Shown piece after piece: positions 53,987-62,462 of a DNA stretch of 64,000 bases. Origin of the DNA: Palsa-504 sp050011155. GTDB lineage: Bacteria > Actinomycetota > Actinomycetes > Streptosporangiales > Streptosporangiaceae. The position numbers were made by a program, and so were the translations under genes. The DNA lies in the NCBI GenBank assembly GCA_050011155.1, contig JBEKJP010000060.1, positions 10,800-74,799 of the forward strand, in the 5' to 3' direction. The notes under the pieces were generated by a model, which made no database searches, had not been told where the DNA came from, and saw only the letters and a list, made by a program, of their open reading frames with translations. The first letter of the stretch is position 1, and each line of letters begins with the position of its first letter.

Positions 53987-55198
53987 ATGCCCGGCGACCA
54001 TCCCATCAACCCGGATATCGACCTAGTCAGCGGCGACTTCTGGGGCCGCAACCCGCACCCCGAGCTGGCCTGGATGCGCGAGAACGCCCCGGTCTATTTC
54101 GACGGGCGGGTCTGGGGTATCGCGGCGCACGCCGACGTCAGGGAGGTGTCCCTGCACCCCGAGCTGTTCTGCAGCGGGCAGGGCATCCGCCCGGACAACG
54201 ACCCGATCTTCATGTTCATCGAGACCGACGGGAAGGAGCACGCCCGCCGTCTCAAGCTCATCAACCGGGGCTTCACACCTCGCCGCCTCGCCGATTCGAG
54301 AGGCCGGATCACGGAGATCTGCGAGCAGCTCATCGATCAGGTGGCCAGCAAGGGTGAATGCGATGCCGTCAAGGATCTCGCCTCCTGGCTGCCGATGCAC
54401 GTCATCGGCGACATGCTCGACTTCCCCCGAGCCGAGCGCGGGACCCTGCTGCGATGGTCCGACGACATGCTCCGCGGGCTGGTCGGGTCGGCCGACGATG
54501 AGCGGCTCGTGGCGGCCGGGACGGCGTACGAGGGCTTCCGCGCATTTGCGGCCAAAGCCATCGAGGAACGGCGGGTGAATCCCGGCAGCGACCTGGTCAG
54601 CCTGCTTATCGGCGGTGCCGAGGGCGACAACGAGAATGACCTGTCCGTCGCCGACATCGAGAACGTCGTTCACGACTCACTGCTCATCCTCATCGGCGGT
54701 GACGAGACCACCCGGCACGTCATCAGCGGCGGCCTGTACCAGCTGCTGACCCACCCTGGGCAGCGGCAACTGCTGATCGACGACCCGTCGCTGATCCCCA
54801 CGGCGGTCGAGGAGATGCTGCGCTGGGTCAGCCCGATCAAGAACATGGCCCGCACGGTGGTGAAGGATACCGAGCTGCACGGCCAGAAGCTGAAGGCCGG
54901 AGACAAGCTGCTCCTGCTATACCCGTCCGCCAACCGCGACGAGAAGGTCTTCGACGAACCGTTCACCTTCGACGTCACCCGGATCCCGAACGACCACCTC
55001 GCCTTCGGCATCGGCTCCCATTTCTGCCTCGGGAACAACCTCGCCCGGCTGGAACTGCGCTGTTTCTTCGAGACCCTGCTGCGCCGCCTGCCCGACATCG
55101 AGCTGGCCTCCGACGCGGAGCCCGCCTGCCGGCCCGCGAACTTCGTATCCGGCTACGAACGCATGCCGGTCAGGTTCCGGGCGCGGCTGAGCGCATGA
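53987..55198 (+). CDS. cytochrome P450, CYP142-like (steroid C26/27 hydroxylase type)
   Basis: 403 residues. I-helix LLILIGGDETTRHVISGG, EEMLRWVSPIKNMARTV (ExxR region), heme loop FGIGSHFCLGNNLARLE and C-terminal ANFVSGYERMPVRF follow M. tuberculosis CYP142 closely as I recall it. CYP142 oxidises the terminal carbon of the cholesterol side chain. GGAGGG precedes the ATG. Overlaps the following epimerase-like gene (ATGA). It lies in the gap between aldA and the TetR gene, which in mycobacteria has no P450, so it appears to be an insertion. Electron donor may be the ferredoxin at 60219. Confidence 0.88.
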   Translation: MPGDHPINPDIDLVSGDFWGRNPHPELAWMRENAPVYFDGRVWGIAAHADVREVSLHPELFCSGQGIRPDNDPIFMFIETDGKEHARRLKLINRGFTPRRLADSRGRITEICEQLIDQVASKGECDAVKDLASWLPMHVIGDMLDFPRAERGTLLRWSDDMLRGLVGSADDERLVAAGTAYEGFRAFAAKAIEERRVNPGSDLVSLLIGGAEGDNENDLSVADIENVVHDSLLILIGGDETTRHVISGGLYQLLTHPGQRQLLIDDPSLIPTAVEEMLRWVSPIKNMARTVVKDTELHGQKLKAGDKLLLLYPSANRDEKVFDEPFTFDVTRIPNDHLAFGIGSHFCLGNNLARLELRCFFETLLRRLPDIELASDAEPACRPANFVSGYERMPVRFRARLSA

Positions 55199-56184
55199 AG
55201 GTACTGGTCACCGGGGGAACCGGGTTCATCGGGTCACACGTCACGCGAGCCGCGCTTGGCGCCGGTCATCAGGTGCGGCTGTTCGCCCGCGACCCAGCGA
55301 AAGCCAGGACCATCTTTCCCCCGAGCGGACGTTCGGTGACTGACGTCGTGCCCGGTGACATGCGCGACGCGGCGGCCGTGGCCGTAGCCGTCTCCGGATG
55401 CGACGCCGTGGTGCACTGCGCGGCCGAGGTCGGCGTGGCAGGCGGGAGCGGTCCCGCCGACGGCAGGGCGAACGCGAAAGGCGCCCGGAACGTCTTCCAC
55501 GCGGCGCGGGAGGCCGGGTGCGACCCGATCATCTACGCGTCGACCGTTGCCGCGTTCCTGCCGTCTACCGATCTGGTCCTCACTCCCCGCAGCCTCTTGG
55601 CCGAGCCGCTCTCCGCCTACGGGGCATCGAAGCGCGATGCCGAGGTGCTCGCCGCCAGACTCCGCGCGGAAGGCGCCCCCGTCACGAGCCTCGTGCTTGG
55701 CGGCGTGTACGGCCCAGGTTCGCCGCATATCGACGGCGCTTCGGCCTCCATCATCGGCGCGATGGAGGCCATGATGCTCGTCCCGCCGGGCGGCGTCGGC
55801 GTCATCGACGTCCGGGACGTCGCGGATCTCGTCACCCGGCTGCTCGTCCCCGGCCTGGCACCCCGGCGGGTCATGGCGGGCGGCCGCTTCGTCACATGGG
55901 ACGAGTGGACCGCGGTCCTCAGCGAGGCATGCGGCAGGAAAGTGCCATCCCGGCCGGTCAGCGCCGAGGACATGGTCAGCCTCGGTCAGGAAATGGACCG
56001 GCTGCGCGCCGCCGGCCAGGACACCCCGCCGCTGTCGCAGGAGGCGGCCGTCATCATGTCCGCTGGCCGACCGACAGACGACGGCGAGGCACTGTGCCTC
56101 CTGGGGCGCGAATACCGCCCGACGGTCGATACCTTCCGCGACACCGTGCAGTTCCTGCGCCGCACCGGAAGGCTGGCGTCATGA
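55195..56184 (+). CDS. NAD-dependent epimerase/3beta-hydroxysteroid dehydrogenase-like protein
   Basis: 329 residues, extended SDR: VLVTGGTGFIGSHVTRAAL, VVHCAAEVGVAG, IIYASTVAAFLP, and YGASKRDAEVLAAR with the YxxxK pair. It resembles the NAD(P)-dependent epimerase and 3beta-HSD groups; the pairing with a CYP142-like P450 favours a sterol or triterpenoid substrate. ATG overlaps the P450 stop. The next gene, tetR, starts about 60 nt downstream. Confidence 0.88.
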   Translation: MKVLVTGGTGFIGSHVTRAALGAGHQVRLFARDPAKARTIFPPSGRSVTDVVPGDMRDAAAVAVAVSGCDAVVHCAAEVGVAGGSGPADGRANAKGARNVFHAAREAGCDPIIYASTVAAFLPSTDLVLTPRSLLAEPLSAYGASKRDAEVLAARLRAEGAPVTSLVLGGVYGPGSPHIDGASASIIGAMEAMMLVPPGGVGVIDVRDVADLVTRLLVPGLAPRRVMAGGRFVTWDEWTAVLSEACGRKVPSRPVSAEDMVSLGQEMDRLRAAGQDTPPLSQEAAVIMSAGRPTDDGEALCLLGREYRPTVDTFRDTVQFLRRTGRLAS

Positions 56185-56238
56185 CCGTTGCCGTGGTGGC
56201 CCGCGTTTGCCGCGCTCCAGGAATTGTACTAGCGTCTG

Positions 56239-56248
56239 GACACGTGTC
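56239..56248. promoter_or_regulatory. palindrome GACACGTGTC at the TetR start (autoregulatory site)
   Basis: A perfect 10-bp palindrome that covers the GTG start of tetR. A TTGCCG / TACTAG promoter lies upstream, so the transcript is probably leaderless and the site would block initiation. Confidence 0.5.
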
Positions 56249-56834
56249 TGAAAATTCTGCCGCGGACCTCGCGACCGAGCCGACCCGCCGACGGCTGACC
56301 CGCCGGCAGGCCGAGACCGTCCAGAAGCTGACCAGCGCAGCGATGGACGAGGTCCGCGTCTCCGGCTATGCCGGGCTGACGGTACGCAACGTCGCCGCCC
56401 GAGCGGGCGTCGCCGCGGCCACCGCGTACATCTATTTCTCCTCTAAAGAGCACCTGCTGGCCGAGGTGTTCTGGCGCAAGCTCCGGAGCCTGCCCGCCGT
56501 GCCCTCCGACGGGCGTGAGCCCGCGAACCGCGTAGTCGAGGTGCTGCGCGAGATCGCCCTGATGGCCGCGGCGGACCCGGACCTCGCAGCGGCCGCGACA
56601 GTGTCGCTCCTCGACAGCAACCCCGACGTTCACGACTTGCGGGCACGCATCGGGCTGACCATTCGCGCGCGGCTGGTCGCCGCGCTCGGGCCGGGACACA
56701 CCCCAGAAGTCCTCACCGCCCTGGAATTCGCCTACTCCGGTGCCATGCTGCACGCGGGAATGGGATTCACCACCTACGAAGAGGTGGCGGACCGGCTCGC
56801 CGACTCCGCCCGACTGATCATCAAGGGGTCCTGA
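56244..56834 (+). CDS. TetR-family regulator of the CYP51 locus
   Basis: 196 residues. The N-terminal HTH reads GYAGLTVRNVAARAGVAAAT with AYIYFSSKEHLLAEVF, followed by an all-helical ligand domain. GTG at 56244 is chosen, leaderless; an ATG at 56181 overlapping the epimerase stop would extend it by 21 residues. It overlaps the CYP123-like gene by one base. Position matches Rv0767c of M. tuberculosis. It could control both arms of the locus through the GACACGTGTC-type sites. Confidence 0.87.
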   Translation: MSENSAADLATEPTRRRLTRRQAETVQKLTSAAMDEVRVSGYAGLTVRNVAARAGVAAATAYIYFSSKEHLLAEVFWRKLRSLPAVPSDGREPANRVVEVLREIALMAAADPDLAAAATVSLLDSNPDVHDLRARIGLTIRARLVAALGPGHTPEVLTALEFAYSGAMLHAGMGFTTYEEVADRLADSARLIIKGS

Positions 56835-58078
56835 TGGCCGCGGCCGGCTCTGCCTCCGTGAAACACGGGGCTCCCCTGGAGTTCAGCCCTTACGACTACC
56901 GGATCCACGAGGACCCGTACCCAACCTACGCGCGGCTGCGAGACCAGGCTCCGCTCTACCGGAACGACCAGCTCGATTTCTGGACCCTGTCCCGCTACGA
57001 GGACGTGGCCGCGGCGTTCCGGGACAGCAAGCGCCTGTCCAGCGCCAACGGCGTGTCGCTGGACCCGTCCGCGTGGGGACCGAACGCGCACAAGATCATG
57101 TCCTTCCTCGCGCTGGACGACCCCCGGCACGCCCGGCTGCGCTCCCTGGTCTCGCGCGGCTTCACCCCTCGGCGCGTCAACCAACTGCGGCCCCGCATCC
57201 TCCAGCTCGCCCAGCAGCACCTGTTCCGCGCCATCGACCAGGGCGAATTCGACTTCGTGGCCGGTTTCGCCGGCAAGTTCCCCATGGACGTCATCTCCGA
57301 GCTCATGGGCGTTCCCGAATCTGACCGCGACCACCTCCGCGCCCTCGCGGACACCGTCATACACCGGGACGACGACGTCTTCGACGTACCGCAGGCGGCC
57401 ATGGAGGCGTCCCTTCATCTCGTCGGCTACTACGCCGACATGCTTTCCGAGCGGCGCCGGAAGCCGACCGACGATCTCACCACCGCGCTCATGAACGCCG
57501 AGCTCGACGGCGACCGTCTCACCGAGGACGAGATTATCGCCTTCTTGTTCCTCATGGTCGTCGCGGGCAATGAGACCACCACCAAGCTCCTCGCCAACGC
57601 CGTCTACTGGGGCTGGCGACATCCCGAGCAGCTCGCCAAGCCGTTCGCGGACCCAGGTCGCGTGCCGGACTGGGTCGAGGAAACCCTGCGCTACGACACC
57701 TCCAGCCAGATGATCGCCCGGACTACGACGGCGGAGTTCACCGCGCACGGCACCACCGTCCCCGCCGGCGCCCGGATGCTCCTCCTGCTCGGCGCCGCCA
57801 ACCGCGACCCCCGTGCCTTCCCCGACGCCGACGGTTATGACCTGGATCGCAAGCGCGACGTCGCGCCGCAGATCGCCAGCTTCGGATTCGGCCCGCACTT
57901 CTGCCTGGGCGCGCATCTGGCCCGCCTGGAGGCCCGCGTCGCTCTCACCGAGTTCGTCACCCACATCGCGAGCTACGAGATCGACGAGGGATGCGCCCGG
58001 CGCGTCCATTCGAGCAACGTCCGCGGGTTCGCCGCCCTGCCCGTCCACGTCACCCCGGCCAGACCCCGGCCCAGGTAG
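56834..58078 (+). CDS. cytochrome P450, CYP123-like
   Basis: 414 residues. FSPYDYRIHEDPYPTYARLR at the start, I-helix FLFLMVVAGNETTTKLLANA, ETLRYDTSSQMIART, heme loop FGFGPHFCLGAHLARLEARV, and the C-terminal RVHSSNVRGFAALPV. These blocks follow M. tuberculosis CYP123 (Rv0766c) closely from memory, and the gene holds the same place before an SDR and CYP51. Substrate of CYP123 is unknown. Predicted cytoplasmic, ferredoxin-dependent. Confidence 0.9.
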   Translation: MAAAGSASVKHGAPLEFSPYDYRIHEDPYPTYARLRDQAPLYRNDQLDFWTLSRYEDVAAAFRDSKRLSSANGVSLDPSAWGPNAHKIMSFLALDDPRHARLRSLVSRGFTPRRVNQLRPRILQLAQQHLFRAIDQGEFDFVAGFAGKFPMDVISELMGVPESDRDHLRALADTVIHRDDDVFDVPQAAMEASLHLVGYYADMLSERRRKPTDDLTTALMNAELDGDRLTEDEIIAFLFLMVVAGNETTTKLLANAVYWGWRHPEQLAKPFADPGRVPDWVEETLRYDTSSQMIARTTTAEFTAHGTTVPAGARMLLLLGAANRDPRAFPDADGYDLDRKRDVAPQIASFGFGPHFCLGAHLARLEARVALTEFVTHIASYEIDEGCARRVHSSNVRGFAALPVHVTPARPRPR

Positions 58079-58084
58079 CTGACG

Positions 58085-58870
58085 ATGCCAAGATTCGAAC
58101 CGCACCCGGCCCGGCGTCCCGCTCTGGTGGCGGGCGCGTCGGCCGGCATAGGCGCGGCGACTGCCGTCACCCTGGCCCGGCTCGGGCATCCCGTGGCGCT
58201 GGGCGCCCGCCGGGTGGCGGCGTGCGCGGAAATCGCGGCGAAGATCCGGGCCGACGGCGGCGAGGCGGTCGCGCTGCGCCTGGACGTGACCGACGACGGG
58301 TCTGTCGCGGAGTTCGCCGCCGACGCGGCCGATGCGCTCGGTGCCGCCGAGATCTTGGTCTCCGGCGCGGGTGACCTCGCTGCCGCCCAGATCCACGAGA
58401 TGGACACGGCTAGCTTCCTCGCCCAGGTCAACGTCCACCTCGCAGGCGCCCACCGTCTCGTGTCGCACGTCGTACCGGGGATGGCCGCGCGCAAGCGGGG
58501 CGACGTCGTCCTCATCAGCTCCGACGTGGTCCCCGCGCCGCGCCCCCGGATGGGCGCCTACGTGCCGTCGAAAGCCGCGGTCGAGGCGATGGCACAGGTC
58601 ATGCGGATGGAACTGGAGGGCACCGGCGTGCGGGTCTGCGTGGTGCGTCCTGGCCAGACCGCCACCGCCATGGGCTCCCAGTGGGACGAGGCCACCACCA
58701 CCGCCGTGCTCGACGACTGGGTGCGCCGAGGTTTCGCCCGCCACCCGTATTTCCTGCGCGCGTCGGACGTCGCCGACGTGGTGGCGACCGTCGTCTGCGT
58801 GCCGCGCGGCGTCCACCTCACCCTCGTCGAAGTCGAGCCCGAAGCCCCGCTGCAGGAGGATCCCCGATGA
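58085..58870 (+). CDS. short-chain dehydrogenase/reductase (SDR)
   Basis: 261 residues. Cofactor motif VAGASAGIGAATAVTLARLG, VSGAGD (in place of NNAG), Ser in VVLISSDVVPAP and Tyr/Lys in YVPSKAAVEAMAQVM. It follows the CYP123-like stop by 6 nt and overlaps the CYP51 start (ATGA). Position matches Rv0765c. Could oxidise or reduce an oxysterol made by the adjacent P450s. Confidence 0.9.
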   Translation: MPRFEPHPARRPALVAGASAGIGAATAVTLARLGHPVALGARRVAACAEIAAKIRADGGEAVALRLDVTDDGSVAEFAADAADALGAAEILVSGAGDLAAAQIHEMDTASFLAQVNVHLAGAHRLVSHVVPGMAARKRGDVVLISSDVVPAPRPRMGAYVPSKAAVEAMAQVMRMELEGTGVRVCVVRPGQTATAMGSQWDEATTTAVLDDWVRRGFARHPYFLRASDVADVVATVVCVPRGVHLTLVEVEPEAPLQEDPR

Positions 58871-60222
58871 CACTGCCCACTCCACACCGGGTCTCCGGCG
58901 GCCGCTCCGAGCACGGGCACCTGGAAGAATTGCGCACGGACCCGATCGGCCTGATGCGCCGCGTCCGCGCCGAGTGCGGCGACGTCGGCGTCTTCGACCT
59001 GGCAGGCAAGCATGTCGTGCTGCTGTCCGGAGCCGAGGCCAACGAGTTCTTCTTCCGCTCGTCGGACGACGAACTGGATCAGGGTGCCGCTTACCCGTTC
59101 ATGACGCCGATCTTCGGCGAAGGCGTGGTGTTCGACGCCTCCCCGGAGCGACGCAAGGAGATGCTCCATAACCAGGCCCTGCGCGGCGAGCATATGAAGG
59201 GGCACGCGCAGACCATCTCGCGCGAGATCCACCGCATGGTCTCCTCGTGGGGCGAGGCGGGTGAGGTCGACCTGCTCGACTTCTTCGCCGAGCTGACCAT
59301 CTACACGTCGTCCGCCTGCCTGATCGGCCCGAAGTTCCGCGACCAGTTGGACCGCCGGTTCACCGAGCTGTACCACGATCTAGAACAGGGTACCGACGCG
59401 ATCGCCTACGTCGATGCCTACGCGGACGTCGAGAGCTTCCGGCGGCGCGACCGGGCCCGGGAGGGCCTCGTCGCGCTGGTCCAGGACATCATGACCGGCC
59501 GCGCGGCCGCGGGGAAGCCGTCGCGCGAGGACCGGGACATGCTCGACGTGCTGATGATGGTGAAGGACGAGGAGGGTAATCCCCGGTTCACCGCGGACGA
59601 GATCACCGGGATGTTCATCTCGATGATGTTCGCCGGACATCACACCAGCTCCGGCACTGCCGCGTGGACGCTCATCGAGCTGCTCAAGCACCCGGACGTT
59701 CTGGCCGGGGTCGTCGAGGAGCTGGACAAGCTCTACGCCGACGGCTCCGACGTCAGCTTCGGCGCCCTGCGGGAGATTCCCCTGCTGGAGGGGGCGGTCA
59801 AGGAAGCACTGCGGCTGCACCCGCCGCTGATCCTGCTGCTGCGGGTCGCGCGGGGCGACTTCGAGGTATGCGGCTACCGCATCGCCAAGGGCGATTTCGT
59901 GGGCGCGACTCCTGCCGTGTCCAACCGGATCCCCGAGGACTTCCCCGAGCCCGACGAGTTCCGCCCGCAACGCTACGCCGAGCCGAGGCAGGAGGATCTT
60001 GTCAACCGGTGGACCTGGATTCCCTTCGGCGCGGGACGGCATCGCTGCGTGGGCTCAGCGTTCGCGATGATGCAGATCAAGGCCATCTTCTCAGTCCTGC
60101 TGCGGGACTACGAGTTCGAGCTCGCCCAGAGTCCGGAGTCCTACCGCAACGACCATTCCAAGATGGTGGTCCAGCTCGCGCAGCCATGCGTCGTCCGCTA
60201 CCGCAGGAGGGAGGCGCGGTGA
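58867..60222 (+). CDS. cyp51: CYP51, sterol 14alpha-demethylase
   Basis: 451 residues, the same length as M. tuberculosis CYP51. EHGHLEELRTDPIGLMRRVR, PFMTPIFGEGVVFDASPERR (BC-loop region), ISMMFAGHHTSSGTAAWTLI (I helix with HHTSS), KEALRLHPPLILLLRVARG and FGAGRHRCVGSAFAMMQIKA (heme Cys394) leave little doubt. It removes the 14alpha-methyl group of lanosterol-type sterols in three steps, with electrons from the ferredoxin whose GTG overlaps its stop. Most bacteria make no such sterol, so the natural substrate here is open. Confidence 0.97.
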   Translation: MTLPTPHRVSGGRSEHGHLEELRTDPIGLMRRVRAECGDVGVFDLAGKHVVLLSGAEANEFFFRSSDDELDQGAAYPFMTPIFGEGVVFDASPERRKEMLHNQALRGEHMKGHAQTISREIHRMVSSWGEAGEVDLLDFFAELTIYTSSACLIGPKFRDQLDRRFTELYHDLEQGTDAIAYVDAYADVESFRRRDRAREGLVALVQDIMTGRAAAGKPSREDRDMLDVLMMVKDEEGNPRFTADEITGMFISMMFAGHHTSSGTAAWTLIELLKHPDVLAGVVEELDKLYADGSDVSFGALREIPLLEGAVKEALRLHPPLILLLRVARGDFEVCGYRIAKGDFVGATPAVSNRIPEDFPEPDEFRPQRYAEPRQEDLVNRWTWIPFGAGRHRCVGSAFAMMQIKAIFSVLLRDYEFELAQSPESYRNDHSKMVVQLAQPCVVRYRRREAR

Positions 60223-60419
60223 GGATTGAGGCGGACCTGGACCTGTGCCAGGGGCACGCCATGTGCGAGCTCGAGGCGCCCGACGTCTTCCGGGTGCCAA
60301 AGCGGGGCAAGGTGGAGATCCTCAATCTCACCCCGCCTGACAGCCTGCGCGCCGACGTCCTGAGCGCCATAAGGGAGTGTCCCACGCAAGCCATCAGCAT
60401 CATCGACGATGACAAGTGA
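60219..60419 (+). CDS. 3Fe-4S ferredoxin partner of CYP51
   Basis: 66 residues. Cluster ligands are in DLCQGHAMCELEAP and IRECPTQAISI; the second Cys of the usual CxxC is His (CQGH), as in the M. tuberculosis ferredoxin Rv0763c next to CYP51. It carries electrons to the P450s of the locus; no ferredoxin reductase is in the window. Start GTG overlaps the CYP51 TGA, with AGGAGGGAGG upstream. Confidence 0.95.
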   Translation: MRIEADLDLCQGHAMCELEAPDVFRVPKRGKVEILNLTPPDSLRADVLSAIRECPTQAISIIDDDK

Positions 60420-60435
60420 CGAAGGAGCCGCCGCC

Positions 60436-60987
60436 GTGCCCGCATTCCCCCGCGAGGAACTAGCAGAGATGGTGAGCCGGTGGCTGGAGGTCAACCGGCG
60501 CTGCGAGGCAGCCGGCGACTGGCGGCCACTGGCGGACTTCTATACCGAGGAGGCCACCTACGGGTGGAACACCGGCGCCAGCGAGGACTTCATGGCAGTC
60601 GGCCGGGAAGAGATCCGTGACATCGCCGTCGGCATCGAGATGCAGGGCCTGGAGGGGTGGACCTACCCCTACCAGCGGGTGCTCATCGACGACCAGCAGG
60701 GTGAGGTAATTGGCCTGTGGAAACAGGTGTCGGACCGCACCCGGACCGACGGCACTCCGTACGAGGTCGCGGGAATCGGCGGCAGCTGGTTCCGCTACGG
60801 GGGCGGCATGCAGTGGTCCTGGCAGCGGGACTTCTTCGACCTGGGCAACGTCGCGTCCCTGTTCATGGACATGATGAAGGACGGCGCCCTGTCGGCCGGC
60901 ATGAAGAAGCGGATCGATACCGCGCTGTCCGGACAGTCCCAGCCGGGACATTACCGGCGCGGTACGGCCCCCGTTCCCTTGTGGTAG
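60436..60987 (+). CDS. SnoaL-like (NTF2-fold) protein
   Basis: 183 residues from a GTG with AAGGAG 8 nt upstream; an ATG at 60409 that overlaps the ferredoxin stop would give 192. The sequence (WLEVNRRCEAAGDWRPLADF, TEEATYGWNTGASEDFMAVG, GSWFRYGGGMQWSWQRDFFD) is of the SnoaL/NTF2 type found as steroid isomerases, cyclases or epoxide hydrolases. Rv0762c occupies the same place in M. tuberculosis. It probably acts on the P450 product. Last gene of the rightward operon. Confidence 0.8.
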   Translation: MPAFPREELAEMVSRWLEVNRRCEAAGDWRPLADFYTEEATYGWNTGASEDFMAVGREEIRDIAVGIEMQGLEGWTYPYQRVLIDDQQGEVIGLWKQVSDRTRTDGTPYEVAGIGGSWFRYGGGMQWSWQRDFFDLGNVASLFMDMMKDGALSAGMKKRIDTALSGQSQPGHYRRGTAPVPLW

Positions 60988-61078
60988 CGCGTGCGGTCAA
61001 CACAGCCGTGGCCACCGGCCAGCAGCAGGACACCTCGTGGCGGTCAGGGACGCCGGCGGGACCCGCTGGCTAGGACGG

Positions 61079-61290
61079 GCAGGCCGCGGCTGATCGACGC
61101 GTTCATGCCGAAGGTCGAGGAACTGGTCGACCGGTCGAAGGGAAGATCCGGGCCGACGTGGCGCACCGCAAGCTCGTGCCGATGGGTTACCGGGGCTCGG
61201 AGCGGTCGACCCGGCGGGCGATCGCGGACGTGAAGGAAGCCTGGCAGGCCGGCCGGCGCCGTTCCATCCTTACGAGAAGCGGATGAGCTC
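61079..61290 (+). pseudogene. IS21-family transposase (IstA) relic
   Basis: GRPRLIDAFMPKVEELVDRS then, after a one-base deletion near 61140, KIRADVAHRKLVPMGYRGSE and RSTRRAIADVKEAWQAGRRR. This is the part of IstA between the HTH and the integrase core. About 65 residues remain, with no ends, no istB, and no inverted repeats. It marks a former insertion at the right edge of the CYP51 locus. Confidence 0.8.
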
Positions 61291-61887
61291 GATCGAGATG
61301 AGGCAGATCCAGACGATGACGGAGAGCGTGAAGAATCTCTCGATGAGTCCGAAGATGGGCTTCAGCCGGGGACCGACGAGCCCCAGCGCACAGGCGACTG
61401 CGCCGGCGAGCACCACCCAGCCCAACGTCACCAGGAGGCTCTTTGCGCTCTGCCATGCGGGGTAGTGGCTGAACAGGCCGCCCAGACCTGTTGCTGCTGC
61501 CGCCACCGCCCCGAACGCGACAATCGCGAGAAGCATGTGGATCGTGCCCTTGACCGTCTGGAAACGGCTGCCTGACTGATCGGTGGGGAACGCGGGCATC
61601 AGCAAGCGCGCCGCCGCGTTCGCCAGCAGCAGCATGACGACGAGGGCCGGCACATACGGATGCAATCCGGTCAGTGCCACGGCGATGCAGCTGCAGGCCA
61701 CCGCTCCGGCAACGAGCTGCGCCCAGAAATAGCGGCGGTAGTCCCCTACGCCGTAATCGCTGATGGCGTCGCGAACCGGGTCATACTTGGTCGGGAGCAC
61801 GTGCAGCGCGACCAGGATGCCCAGTTGGGCCGACGCAGCGATCAGCGCGATCACACTAAAGGCGCTAACCACGGTCAGCGCCGCCAT
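61270..61887 (-). CDS. DUF998 integral membrane protein
   Basis: 205 residues with about six membrane helices. The family blocks are YDPVRDAISDYGVGDYRRYF after the first helix, LLLANAAARLLMPAFPTDQS and SRFQTVKGTIHMLLAIVAFG. The ATG at 61887 is chosen because residues further up are not family-like. Function unknown. A short ORF lies directly upstream and may be translated with it. Its 3' end overlaps the frame of the IstA relic. Confidence 0.85.
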   Translation of the reverse strand: MAALTVVSAFSVIALIAASAQLGILVALHVLPTKYDPVRDAISDYGVGDYRRYFWAQLVAGAVACSCIAVALTGLHPYVPALVVMLLLANAAARLLMPAFPTDQSGSRFQTVKGTIHMLLAIVAFGAVAAAATGLGGLFSHYPAWQSAKSLLVTLGWVVLAGAVACALGLVGPRLKPIFGLIERFFTLSVIVWICLISIELIRFS

Positions 61888-61918
61888 CGGAGGGTGCTGT
61901 GCCGGTGGGACATGAGGC

Positions 61919-62035
61919 TCACCGAGGGGTGGCGCTGGGAGGCACCGGTTTGGGGTCTTCCGTTGCAGGCCGCGACGCTGCCGCCTTGACTGCTTTGGCA
62001 GCTCGCCGCCGCTTAATCCACATCCAGATGAACAT
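61919..62035 (-). CDS. 38-residue small protein or leader ORF before DUF998 gene
   Basis: Starts MFIWMWIKRRRAAKAVKAAA, with GGAGG 5 nt before the ATG, and ends PPSATPR 31 nt ahead of the DUF998 start. An aromatic N-terminus followed by a basic stretch could sit at the membrane. The good ribosome-binding site is the main evidence. No homologue is recognised. Confidence 0.45.
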   Translation of the reverse strand: MFIWMWIKRRRAAKAVKAAASRPATEDPKPVPPSATPR

Positions 62036-62462
62036 GGTATCCTCCGGCTCCGGTAGAAGCACTTGCTTCGTAGCCGGGGTCCGGGGCGACGCCCCGAGAG
62101 GGTGCCTACATCGCCAGCACCGTCCAGCACGGGCCGGGGACGACTCATCCGTGCCTGTTTCTGACAGTACACCCATTTGGGCGGTACGCTCGCCATCGCT
62201 ACCCGTTCGTCAGCGCGACACTTTTCAGCTTGAAATAGCTGGTACCGAGTAATGCCGATCGCCATTTTCGTGATAAATTGATTTGGTCGCTCCGGACCTC
62301 GGTGGCTTATGGCGCTTGCTGACTGCAAGGCCCGCCGAGATGGCCGGAGATTTTAATAGTGGGACTCGGGCGAGGGAATCACCCGCGGGACGACGAGCAA
62401 GGTGGCGAGCGGCGACGCGGCCCGGCCCTGGATCCCGGTCGCCGGGGGAGCGATCTCGTGCC
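62036..62462. other. intergenic region, no supported gene
   Basis: Contains a CGGGGC-GAC-GCCCCG hairpin near 62085-62099 and an AT-richer stretch near 62215-62360 that probably holds the promoters of the leftward DUF998 unit. No coding frame is credible. Confidence 0.5.
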
